DNA of 64,000 nucleotides from Carya illinoinensis. Taxonomy: Eukaryota > Streptophyta > Magnoliopsida > Fagales > Juglandaceae. The notes below the pieces were generated by a model. That model saw only the letters and a list, made by a program, of their open reading frames with translations, had not been told where the DNA came from and ran no database searches. Made by a program: the position numbers and the translations under genes. The first letter of the stretch is position 1. Every line of letters begins with the position of its first letter. The DNA is taken from NCBI RefSeq assembly GCF_018687715.1, contig NC_056752.1:47781837-47845836 (forward strand). The letters run 5' to 3'. Below, piece by piece: positions 36,801-46,283 of this stretch.

Positions 36801-37726
36801 ACAAAGACGCCAGAAAGGAAACAATGCATACAAAAGAAGAAAACAATAAAAAATAACAAACGTAATTCCAAACATTTTTTTTTTTATAAGTAAACGTAAT
36901 TCCAAACAAAAAGAAGGCGGATGTCTAACCAGCGATCCAATTTCCAAATGCTCTATGGGCAAGTTCTCCCTCCTACATTCCATTCTATGGAAAACAATGA
37001 GGACTTGTCTTGCTTTCCTAGGGCTTTCCTCCAGCTTTGATGCAAGCCACACACAGCCTGCAGCAACTTTCTGCAAGACATTATCCCATAGCAGATAAGT
37101 TTAAGATGAAGAACATGGGCATAAAGCTATTGGGCTGTTTCAAGTCAATAAAACAAGCATTGGTTGTCAAGAAAATGTAGGAAGAAAAAACCATTCCAGA
37201 AAACTAGGACTTTAATTCAATGGTTTTCAATACAACTATTTGGCCTAGCAAAGGTGTGTAGTCAATATGAAACTAGAATGTACTTTAAAAGTCCTTTCCT
37301 CTTTATTCTCTGTGTCTTAGCAAAGAATGAGAAAATGATTTTGTTTTTTTTTTTTTTTTGGGGGGGAGTGGGGGGTTGTTCCAACCTTCACATTGAAGCG
37401 GGCAAATGACTTCTTGCAGTAGAAACGATGGAATACAACCTGGCCAGTGGCCATTATTGCTTGAGGCCTGTAAGTAAGAAGACTTAAGGAAATAACACGG
37501 AACCAAAAAAATGTAGGAAAAGGAAGCAATTCCATAAACGAACATGTACTCGACCAATAAACAACACAGGATACAACTTAAGCAAGATGCCACTTTCTTG
37601 GATGAGATCACAGCCATAGATTCGTAGGGCAGTTTCGGTCGCTTCATCTATACCATCTTTCCTAGAAGGTGAGTTCTCTAGCTGCTCATCGGTCAAGTAG
37701 AAATTGTCAATCGCTGTATATATCAT
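33848..37726 (-). CDS. Cyclin L (CYCL1-type), splicing-related cyclin, 441 aa
   Basis: Eight exons on the minus strand join in frame: 37726-37575, 37467-37386, 37070-36930, 36679-36510, 35380-35107, 34591-34180, 34030-34001 and 33912-33848 (1326 nt). All introns are GT-AG. The protein opens [16 protein letters not shown], as cyclin L proteins do. The cyclin fold (residues about 40-250) includes [37 protein letters not shown] and [14 protein letters not shown] linker leads to an RE/RD/RS-rich tail (about 346-441). Cyclin L partners CDK11/CDKG kinases in the nucleus and affects alternative splicing and transcription; in Arabidopsis it influences R-gene splicing. The gene looks intact. A MITE lies in intron 5, a micro-insertion in intron 3, and a 37-base homopolymer in the 5'UTR intron. 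Confidence 0.97.
34845..35020. mobile_element. Palindromic MITE, copy 2, in cyclin L intron 5
   Basis: Imperfect inverted ends of about 60 bases: AGTAATGCTACATATAGTCATAGAGTG... at the left, and the reverse of ...GCACAATCCATGACTACAAATATCATT at the right. A long T run lies near the middle. It matches 27783-27958 in layout and most of its sequence. It lies wholly within intron 34592-35106 and so should not affect the protein. Confidence 0.65.
36875..36891. repeat. Micro-insertion with 17-bp direct repeats in cyclin L intron 3
   Basis: A 17-bp sequence at 36858-36874 recurs exactly at 36892-36908, separated by a T run plus ATAAGT. On the minus strand the insert reads ACTTAT plus poly-A. The 5' splice site of exon 3 is only about 40 bases away. 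Confidence 0.55.
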
Positions 37727-37824
37727 TGTCAAGCAAAGGGCTCAACAAGCTTCAATCCTACCACAAAATAACAAACTCACTCTTAGAATTAACATGTAAA
37801 AACCAATCGAGGCCCTTTGGAAGA

Positions 37825-37827
<3 letters not shown>

Positions 37828-37864
<37 letters not shown>
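37828..37864. repeat. 37-base poly(G) tract in the cyclin L 5'UTR intron
   Basis: An uninterrupted run of 37 G, then T and five more G. It lies between the inferred untranslated exon (about 38025-38200) and the coding start at 37726. It would be C-rich in the transcript. Its true length may be uncertain because of sequencing. Confidence 0.9.
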
Positions 37865-37865
<1 letters not shown>

Positions 37866-38024
37866 GGGGGAAGCGAACGGAAAGAAATTGAGGGGAGAAG
37901 GGCGAAGGAGAGATTTTTCACACGAATTCAGAACTAGTGTAAAACCCAAAATAAAATTTTTAAAGAACCCATTAGATACAGCCAGGAATCCAACATGTAA
38001 GGGGAAGAAATTGAGAAAAGTACC

Positions 38025-38220
38025 TTGAGTATTGTACGGATTGTCGAGCCTAGAGAGGGGGGTGGCAGTTCTTGGCTCCGAAAGTGAGCTCTAGCGCTCC
38101 GTAATTAGGTCGCTGGAAGGGAGTTGTCGCGGCCGGTAGTAGCGGTGGCGTTGGTGGTGGTGATGGGCTATCGAAGGGTATGGCGTGGGCGTACTGTGTG
38201 GGTAGAAATTTGAGAAGAAA
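38025..38220 (-). promoter_or_regulatory. Probable untranslated first exon and promoter-proximal region of cyclin L
   Basis: GC-richer than its surroundings. On the minus strand it ends at ACTCAAG followed by a GTACTT donor (near 38025). It contains GGT/CCACC-rich trinucleotide runs. Upstream (38230 onward) the sequence turns AT-rich again. The transcription start cannot be fixed. Confidence 0.45.
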
Positions 38221-39162
38221 AGGGTAGGAATGAGTCAGGGTGTAACGGTCTGTACCGATAAAATCAAAATTTATACCGAATCGGGACGTACCGATTTTAT
38301 ATTTTTTAAAATTGATTATCTATTAATTATTTTTTTAAATTGGTATTTTCAATTTTATTAATTTTTTATTCCATATTGCCGATTTTTCAATTTCAATAAA
38401 ATGAAGAAAATATGTTATGTAAAAAGAATTATGCTATAAAAAAACGATCAAATGAATTCTCATATTTAAGATTAAAGTTTTATATTATAAATTATAATAA
38501 TATTTTCTTACACATAATTATAATTTATATTATTATATATAAAAATTATATATAATATTTTATACATAATATTTAAAAAATTAAATTAAATATATATTAT
38601 AGTAAATGGGCCATCCAGTTTTGACATTTTAAAAATCGATTTCAAATCGACTCCACCTACTCAATTTGGTTCGGATCGATTTTCTGATTTACCGGTTAAA
38701 ATTTACATTATTAAAAATGATCCGATTGTTTTCAACGAAATCGAGTGCTTGCTTCTTCTTCTTTTTCTTCTTCTTTTTTTTTTTTTTATAATTTTTTTTC
38801 TTAACTTTACTAATGGAAGCAGAAATTAAAATAGTGTGACAGAAAAGGGCTATCGATCTGAAAATGGACTTCTTGTACTTCCACTAATTGTCCCTGGGAT
38901 AATATATCATGCCCATGGTTTTGCCATTCTTGTTTGTTTACACCCTTTATCTATTTATTTTTTAAATTTTTTACTTAATAATTAAAGAAATAATTATTAA
39001 TATATTAGTATTTTTTTAATATTTATTATTATTTTTTAAATATAATTTATATAAGAATACGCCGAACGATAAACACTAGCAGCATAGTAGCAGCGTCCTT
39101 GTGAACCTACATACCCGCAATCGTTTCACCACCATGCATGCTATCAACTATATTTTTGCTAT

Positions 39163-39203
39163 AAATAAAAACATTTAAAAAAATAATAATAATTAAAAAA
39201 AAA
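39163..39203. repeat. A-rich micro-insertion with 17-bp direct repeats
   Basis: A 17-bp sequence (AACTATATTTTTGCTAT) at 39146-39162 recurs exactly at 39204-39220. The 41-base insert between them is almost all A and T, with an A-rich end. It fits a very short retroposed fragment with its target duplication. Confidence 0.5.
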
Positions 39204-39466
39204 AACTATATTTTTGCTATCGTTTTCCTTTTCTTCAAAACATGTTTTATTTTAAGGTTTAGTCTTATTCATTTAAAACATGTTTTGCTTTAAGGTTTTG
39301 CCTATTTTATTAGAGATGTAGATGATTAGGAAGTGAATGTTGTTTCAAATTTTCTAGGAAGAATTTATAACTCTAAAGTGATGTAGGGAAGAGATAAATT
39401 TTAAAGCTTGAATTTTATAAATACAAAATTACAATTTAAATGATGTAAATTGTATACTCTACACAC

Positions 39467-39735
39467 TATTTAATAATATAATAACTCTATTAAGAATATA
39501 CTACAAATAATTAAATTTATCTTTTTTATCAATTTAAAATTTATAATAATTTAACATGATATCAAAGCAGAAATCTTAATTTATATAGGTTAAATTTTTA
39601 GAATAAATGGTGATTTTATTTATTCAACTACAAGAAATTTCGTATTTGTGTGTATGTGTTCTTTTTTTTCTTAGTAATTTTTTTCGAAATTTAGAGTTTA
39701 TGTAACGGCAAATATATGATCTCAAGCCTTTTGGA
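39467..39735. repeat. Diverged direct repeat, copy 1
   Basis: Shares order and sequence with 40229-40498: ATATAATAACTCTATTAA..., then ...GTGATTTTATTTATTCA, then ...ATCTCAAGCCTTTTGG. It could be half of a decayed LTR pair or a dispersed repeat. The identity is not established. Confidence 0.45.
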
Positions 39736-40228
39736 ATCTGATACATATAGAAAAATTTTCATATCACAAGTTAATTACTGTATTTAGAGTTTCACTTATA
39801 CACAAATTCTTTTATAATTGATATGGTCTTAACTATTGTTACAGCTCTGTATCTGACTTTGGCTTCATATGTATTTTAATTTTCTCAAACAACCATCAAT
39901 TTAATATGGTATCAAAATTTGAATCCCGGCTCTATTCCTTAAATGTGTAAAATTAAATATTCTCTTTATAATTTATTAGTCATTAAAGGGTGTACGACTC
40001 ACACTTAATGAGTATTATGATACAATAAATGATATTAATATTCTAGAAACATTAATATATTATTATTCATATATCAATATCATATTTTTATTTTTAATCA
40101 AACACGAGTAAATCTTAAATTCATTGTCGAATTCTATTTTCAATTCACAAACAATTCATTTATTATAAAAATAAGTTCAAACTTGTTCATATGCTACCCA
40201 CCGTTTGAGAATATATATATATATATAT

Positions 40229-40498
40229 ATATATAATAACTCTATTAAAAATATAATATAAATGATTTAATCTACCTCTTCTCATTAATTTAAATTTTTA
40301 AAATATATAGTGATTTCATATAATATCTTAGTAGAGATCCTAAATTCAAATAGTTTCAACCTTTTTGTGATAACCAGTGATTTCATTTATTCACTTATAA
40401 AACATTTCATGTTCGTGTGTTTTTTTCTTAATGATTTCTTACAACTTGAGAGTTTATGTACTAATGACGAATATATAATCTCAAGCCTTTTGGTTTCG
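40229..40498. repeat. Diverged direct repeat, copy 2
   Basis: Partner of 39467-39735, with the same block order and a CTCAAGCCTTTTGG end. It is flanked by (TA)n runs on both sides. Confidence 0.45.
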
Positions 40499-40587
40499 GT
40501 TTGACGTGATTATATAAATATATATATATATATATATTAATCTTTCTGCCCTTTTTAGCCCTAAGACACACACATACACATATATAT

Positions 40588-40835
40588 ATAATCATATTTC
40601 TTGATTTTTTTTGGGTTGTTCTTTAGGTTTGTTTAGTTTTGCTATGGGGTTAGGCTTGTTTAGATTTTTTGCGGTGGATTTTGTTGGTTCTGAATTGGGG
40701 GGATTTGCTATTTTCCCGTTGCTTGACATATAATCACGGTTTTCCTCTTTTATAAATAGGGGTTTTTTAATAAATTTGAGACGGGATCACCATATGTGTA
40801 GCTATAGGCTCTTTGGTAAAAATATAAATATATAT
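40588..40835 (+). mobile_element. LINE 3' tail fragment, copy A
   Basis: Closely matches 60951-61190, which directly follows a LINE RNase H region, so this is a LINE 3' untranslated end. No coding part is present in this copy; the fragment is 5'-truncated. It ends in a (TA)-rich tail. Confidence 0.7.
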
Positions 40836-40945
40836 ATATACATATAATCTTTCTGCCCTTTCTATCCTAAGACACACACACATACATACATACACACTTT
40901 TTACCCTTTTTAACCCTGAGACATACATACATATATACATATATA

Positions 40946-41912
40946 TCTTCTATATATAAAAAGTGTGTATGAAACGGAAAATCTTGTTTTAACGGTTTTT
41001 CTTGTTTTTCCGTTAAAATTAACACCGTTTGTTTTAACGGTTTGACATATAAAATGAAGATATAAATATTGAGAGAGATAGCATTCAATGTTGTTATATG
41101 ATTTATTAATCACAATAATAATAATACTTAATATTTTATATAATAATAACTAATTAAAGATTAGTTATTATATTTTTCTCATTTTCCTTAACATATACAC
41201 GTGTATTAGGTGCATAAGACGTAAATCCCTAAGTATAATATATGTGTATTATACATTTCATTAACTCAGATTATTGAATATTTCAAATTTAAAAATCTCA
41301 TATAATATATAATACAAGTGTGTTTAATCAAAGTGTTTTTTCTTTTCCCATGGTAGTAGGACGTAACTTCGGTAAGTCATATTCCACACGGAGGCTTGCT
41401 ATGATAGGTACGTGACAAAGGCCGTGATCATTGAGCTAATCAAGAAAGAGTAAATTCGGCTAACAACTTCAAAATATATTTTAGGATTTATATATATGTT
41501 ATATATAGAAAATATTATACCACAAATTTTATAAAAAGATTATGTTTTAACTTTATGTTGTCCCTGATCGACTCAACCAACAACAAAATAAGAATTTCAA
41601 TGTTGTCTCTATTGATCGTCTACAGGATGACATAAATTGATGAATAATAATACAAATATCAAACGATACATATTTTGAACTACCGTTTATGTTAGACTTT
41701 TATTAAATTTTTCGTATACATTTTTGCTAAAATTATAGATGTTATAAATATGTATTGGATTATATGATATTTTGAATTAATTTTTTTATTTTCTCTAATA
41801 TGCCTTAAATTATTAAGTGACATCAATAATTTTTATAAAATATATATTATTTTTTATAAATAATCATTTCATAAAATTAGACAAACGTGCTTTGCACGTT
41901 GCTCCCACCTAG
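40946..41912 (+). mobile_element. Non-autonomous Helitron
   Basis: It starts with TC (TCTTCTATATATAAAAAG) after an A. It ends CTAG (41909-41912) before a T, with a 3' hairpin ACGTGC-TTT-GCACGT at 41885-41899, about 10 bases before the end. These are the hallmark Helitron ends and A^T insertion site. It has no coding capacity. Copy B of the segmental duplication lacks it and shows only a TA run at that point, which gives an empty-site comparison. The start could be 3 bases further right. Confidence 0.82.
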
Positions 41913-42160
41913 TATATATATATATGGCAGCACCAGCGGTCCACCAACCCCAAATTAAAATGACTTAAATAAATATTTTCAGTCGAAGAAAATATTAATC
42001 ACGTTTAATTGTGACGTTCCTCACCACTTCCTTTAATTTGGCATCACCCATAATTACTAATAATTAATAGCTCTCCCTTTCTAAAATGCCATTAAAATCG
42101 TTTCTATAACCGGTGAGACCATATTGCCTTGGAGACAGATCACCAAGGACATTAATTAAT

Positions 42161-42307
42161 GAGTAATGTTATATACGGTCACTTTTACGTATTTTCTGCA
42201 CACTTTACTTATATGATTGGCTGGATTAATTTTTTTTTAATACACAACCAATCATATCATTAGAGTGCATAAAAAAATTTATAAAAATGACTATACATAG
42301 AATTTTT
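42161..42307. mobile_element. 147-bp palindromic MITE with ATTAATTAAT target duplication
   Basis: Flanked by ATTAATTAAT at 42151-42160 and 42308-42317. Its two halves are imperfect reverse complements, with ...TATATGATTGG and CCAATCATATCA arms around a T-rich loop. Copy B has a single ATTAATTAAT at 61431-61440 with no insert, so both ends are fixed by the empty site. Confidence 0.85.
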
Positions 42308-42336
42308 ATTAATTAATACTAATAAATTAAGGGAGA

Positions 42337-42455
42337 ATGACTCACACTTAATGAGAGCAGCATTAAATATGGTAGTATTTAGACAACTTTTAGTATGACT
42401 CACACTTAATTAATGAGAGCAGTATTAATTATGATAGTATTTAGACAACTTTTAC
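42337..42455. repeat. Tandem ~60-bp repeat in the SPH3 promoter
   Basis: Two units, each beginning ATGACTCACACTTAAT and ending ATTTAGACAACTTTTA, differing by a TTAA insertion and a few bases. The same pair is present at 61460-61576, so it predates the segment duplication. It lies 140-260 bases upstream of the SPH start codon and may be regulatory. Confidence 0.8.
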
Positions 42456-42510
42456 TACTCATAAACCACATTAAATTGGACAGAAAACAATGATACTGAT
42501 CATCATCCCC

Positions 42511-42518
42511 TATATATA
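42511..42518 (+). promoter_or_regulatory. TATA box of SPH3
   Basis: TATATATA in the context CCCC-TATATATA-GG, 84 bases upstream of the start codon. It is identical in copy B at 61634-61641. Confidence 0.6.
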
Positions 42519-42594
42519 GGGTTTCGGAGTCCTCAAGATTTCCACCCCACCAAAAACAAGAGAAGAGAAGAAGACAGAGAACATCATCGTCAAC

Positions 42595-43014
42595 ATGGTT
42601 TCATGCATAAGCAAACATGTAGTAGTTTTGGTGCTCATGATCCTGATGGCTAGAGTGTCCATGAGTGAGGACGGGTTTTTGCAACACAAAGCAACCGTAC
42701 GCATCAGTAACGATTTGGGTGAAGGTATGGAACTTTTGGTGCACTGTATGTCATCGGATGATGACCTTGGCACCCACCTTATTTTCTATCATTCTGGTTA
42801 CTACCAATTCGAATTCAGGCCCAACTTTGTGCATACTACGCTTTACCACTGCGGCTTTCAATGGAATGATGTATTCCATCATTTTAACATATACATCGCC
42901 AGTAGGGATCAAAGCCTTTGCACCCTTTGTTTGTGGAACATTCAGGTTGATCGTCCTTGTATGTTTAATGAAAAGACTAGTAGGTACGATATTTGCTATG
43001 ACTGGTCCTCATGA
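42595..43014 (+). CDS. S1-type self-incompatibility protein homolog (SPH), 139 aa, copy A
   Basis: Single-exon secreted protein. The signal peptide (residues 1-24, MVSCISK...VSMS) is followed by a 115-residue mature domain with the family pattern: ATVRISNDLGEGMELLVHC, YYQFEFRPNF, LYHCGFQW and a C-terminal block. The mature part has six cysteines (51, 86, 109, 112, 122, 134), two more than the usual family set. It differs from the copy at 61720 at 11 residues. The usual WL(V/I)K(E/D)DGF motif near the end is replaced by LWNIQVDRPCMF, so it belongs to another subgroup than SPH1 and SPH2. The start codon is fixed by the signal peptide. Tissue and partner are unknown. Confidence 0.93.
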   Translation: MVSCISKHVVVLVLMILMARVSMSEDGFLQHKATVRISNDLGEGMELLVHCMSSDDDLGTHLIFYHSGYYQFEFRPNFVHTTLYHCGFQWNDVFHHFNIYIASRDQSLCTLCLWNIQVDRPCMFNEKTSRYDICYDWSS

Positions 43015-43339
43015 ACAGTCCTAGCTAGCTAGACCCTCCTCAGTTCATGTGTTGATTTGCTCCTTTAAGATAAAAATTAAAATAAAGAATCTCCCGGTCT
43101 GACCTGGCCTACCTTTTCTTTTTATTCTATTGCCTTTCCCTCCCTTTAGATATTTTTTTCCTTTTACTTTCTTTGTTGTTTGAGTTTGCCATGTGACATT
43201 TATATACGACTAACTTAATATCCACGATCTCACTCACCCTTCTCATAACTTCCTTCCGAAAGGATTTTGAAAATTATTTGATTCTGGCCATCAATATAAA
43301 AATTACTTCTTAATGACCAGGTGACCCAATTCCTATGTT

Positions 43340-43340
43340 T

Positions 43341-43381
<41 letters not shown>
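43340..43381. repeat. (TA)n(GA)n microsatellite
   Basis: About ten TA and ten GA units downstream of SPH3. The same locus in copy B is (GA)45. Confidence 0.9.
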
Positions 43382-44215
43382 TTTAAAATGAGCAGTGCTA
43401 GCCCCTTGCAATAATGTATATTTGAACTGGTCATGAACTTTGAAAAAAACTGATACATGAATCCTCGAGATTAGTCAAGACTAACACTCAGTATATATCA
43501 ATTAAAAGAAAAAAGCAAATGATTGAAAGAGAAGGAAACCGACAATGGGTATCCTTTAAAAACAGATGAAAGCTTCTGGTTAAACCAACTATAGATTAAG
43601 CAACTTCCATTTCACGATCTAATTGCTTTTTACTAATCTTAAATTGTTTTCTTCGCATGCATGCACACAGGAGCTAGCTTGTAAATATGTATTGAGCGTA
43701 TGTACGTACGTGGTAGGTTACTCAAAACTTTGATGCAATTTTCTCTCGAACAACCTTGAATGAATTTAGGAGTATAAATAAGTTATGGGCGGTTAAGTTG
43801 TATTGCTTTAATTTTTATTCCAACACAAATACAAATAATATCTTAAATTTATCGTCGAAATATCTTTTCAGTTCGTGAACAAATTACTATTTTATTATAT
43901 TCACAAGGGCTCAAGCAACACATACGGTATTAAGAGCATAATTTCGTCTAATTTTTTTAAGACTTTAGATATTTTCATTATTATAACAAATCGAGTCGGA
44001 ATTAATACAAGTAGTTTAATTTGATAATCGACCATGGTTTTTCATTTACAAATGCCTCACTTAATAAACGAACCAAGCCAAACTCGAGTTTGACCTAACC
44101 AATCTTGAGTTGCTTTTTGGCTAATCTTGTTTATTAAGAGCTTCTTAAAGAAGTATTTTGTTAAGCCAACCTAGATTCAAGCTCAGCTAGATTTAACTTT
44201 TTAAAGGAAAAGAAA

Positions 44216-46165
44216 ATGGTCCACTCAATTACTTGGTTTTCCAAGTTTGGTTCGTTGATATTTCAAAGCAGAGTACCGAGTCATTTGGAACCTGATTACC
44301 TGATCAACCCAATTTTGAACCGAGCTCATGTGTTGTTGCATCTGGTCAATGAGAAGGATTATCTCCATGTGTGGGCACGAGAAGGAAGGGTTGTGGCGGG
44401 TTGCAGCTTTCGACTTTTTAATTGGACAGTGGATTTTGACACGGCTAAGGAACCTTCCGTTGCTCCTCAATGGATTTTCGTTCCTAGTCTTCCGTTGCAT
44501 CTCTATCAGGTGGAGTGTCTTCAAAGCTTTGCTTCCAAATTTGGAAGATACCTCGACTCTATAAAGAACCAGGGCCACTGGAGCGCGACTTTGTGTTGAG
44601 GTTAATCTAAAGGATGAACGTATTAAGAGATTTCCTATGGTGTTCGGACAGAACCATTGTTAGCAAGAGGTTGTATATGAGAGGGCTGGATTTTATTGTA
44701 AAAAGTGTTTTTGGCAGGGGCATACGGAGGTTGTGTGTCATGCAGGGGAGAAAGGGAGCCGGAAAGTCACAAAGGTAGAACCTGCGGCAAAAAAAATGGG
44801 GGAGGAAGTGGTCTGGAAGGAGGTTGGAAGGAAGAAAGTGCAGTTAGAGCATAACTCTATTCCGACTGTGGATGATAATGTTGTGGATAATCCCACATTA
44901 CCCAAAGATAAGTCGAAGTGTGGGGAGTAGTATGTGATAAAGGCAAGCAGGTGGTTACAGAAGGAGGAGTAGTATGTGATACATCGGAGGGGGTGTAGTA
45001 TGTGTAGCAGGGCAGTACTCTATGCGTAATGAGTTAGTGTGCCTGGAAGGGGAGAAGAATGGAGAGGCATCAGGGGGCTGTGAAGGGAGAATTGTGGCGA
45101 TTGAGATTGAGGAAGCAGAGGTTACGGAACCAGCATGTAAAGGCTTAGTGAGCCTGGAAGGGGTGCCTCCTGTGTCTGAACGTGAAGAACCTGTTACGGA
45201 AAGAAGCCCAGAAGGTATTACTCTGATGACTGTACGAGATGTTGATGAGGATTCGGTTCAATGTATCAATCGATTTGAAGTCATGTCGGAAGGCAATGAA
45301 GATGTGGAGCAGGAGATGGGCAAGGATTTTGAATCTGATCCTAGTTCTCGGGTGGCTGTGCAAGACAATAAAAAAATTAAAGGAGGTACGGTTCGAAAGT
45401 CTCAAAGGACGAAAGCCCAACCCCAAAAATTAAGTTTATGATTGATAACTTGATGGTTTGGAATGTCTGTGGTTTAGGAACGTCCAAACAGAGATTAAGG
45501 AAGTTAGTGCGTAAGTATTGTATTTCGGTCTTGACTATTTCGAAACCATTTCAAGCTGCTGATAAGTTGCAACAATGGGCGTTATCTCTTCAATTCCCTT
45601 TTGTTTATTCTAATGCTGAATGGGGAGGCAAGATTTGGGTTTGTTGGAAAGAAGGGATTGACATGGAGGTGGTGGGGGTGTCGAATCAATGTATTACAGC
45701 CTTGTTTTCTGATTTAAACGGTTCATTTATTGTTTCCTTTGTATATGCAAAGTGTGCTCAACTGGACCGTAAAGAGCTTTGGGACCATCTTTGTGGAGCT
45801 TCTTGTGTCAGCATCCCTTGGGTTGTGATGGGTGATTTTAACATCATTCGGTCAAATGAGGAAAGGGTCGGGGGTGATCCGAGATTGAGGTCCCCTATGG
45901 AGGATTTTAATAATTTTATTAATGCTTGTGATTTAGTTAATTGGAGGATGGAGGGGAAACAACTCTCTTGGTGTAATGGGCAGCAAGGTTTGGCTAGGAG
46001 CTAGGCTAAACTAGATAGGGTGCTTGCGAATAATGTGCTTGTGTCTAAGTTTGGAGGTGCTGTGGCTCGGTTTTTTAATAGAAGAACTTCGGATCACTCG
46101 CCCATTTTATTTTAGCGAGTTACGGAATTGGAAAGATACGGACCTACCCCATTTAGATTTCAGTA
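44216..46165 (+). mobile_element. LINE 5' part: DUF4283/zinc-knuckle ORF and endonuclease, broken
   Basis: A DUF4283-like domain (LLHLVNEKDYLHVWAREG, then PSVAPQWIFVPSLPLHL) at 44320-44560 is followed by a CX2CX4HX4C zinc knuckle at 44697-44738. An acidic linker comes next, and then an exonuclease-endonuclease-phosphatase domain from 45438. Catalytic landmarks are WNVCG, GDFN and SDHSP (near 46093). The expected glutamate of the LLEPF-type motif reads K (TISKPF), and a TAG stops the frame at 46002-46004. ORF1 is also broken at about 44599. Coding similarity ends near PTPFRFQ at 46160, and no reverse transcriptase follows. This is a dead L1-type LINE; its 3' part may be the one at 59650. Confidence 0.8.
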
Positions 46166-46212
46166 TTAGATTTTGGCTTCTCCCCCCTAATTCCATTCCC
46201 TCCCCCTTCACT

Positions 46213-46218
<6 letters not shown>

Positions 46219-46280
<62 letters not shown>
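46219..46280. repeat. (TC)31 microsatellite
   Basis: 62 bases of pure TC, close to the junction where LINE similarity ends and the hAT-associated region begins. Confidence 0.95.

Positions 46281-46283
<3 letters not shown>

Larger units (their letters stand above)
38230..40587. other. AT-rich spacer upstream of the cyclin L gene
   Basis: No gene or RNA is recognised. It holds T-rich and TA-rich runs, a micro-insertion at 39163-39203, and a diverged direct repeat pair (39467-39735 and 40229-40498), listed separately. TGATATCAAAGC and TGGTATCAAAAT near 39560 and 39907 resemble tRNA-Met primer-binding sites of LTR elements, so part may be an old retrotransposon. Confidence 0.4.
40588..44284. 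repeat. SPH segment duplication, copy A
   Basis: Matches copy B (60951-63521) in the same orientation through a LINE tail (40588-40835), the SPH promoter, gene and 3' region, and about 70 bases past the point where a LINE ORF opens (44216-44284). It is longer than B mainly because of a Helitron (40946-41912) and a MITE (42161-42307). Flanks are a few per cent diverged by eye. Stretches outside the gene (43384-44215) show no other feature. Confidence 0.88.

Noticed and set aside
37758..37949. Proline-rich ORF on the minus strand over the poly(G) tract
   Set aside because: The poly-proline comes from the homopolymer. It lies in an intron and is not connected to cyclin L coding exons.
42665..43024. 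119-codon alternative-frame ORF overlapping the SPH gene, also present in copy B (61790-62149)
   Set aside because: It has no ATG at its start and overlaps the clearly coding SPH frame. Its conservation follows from the recent duplication.
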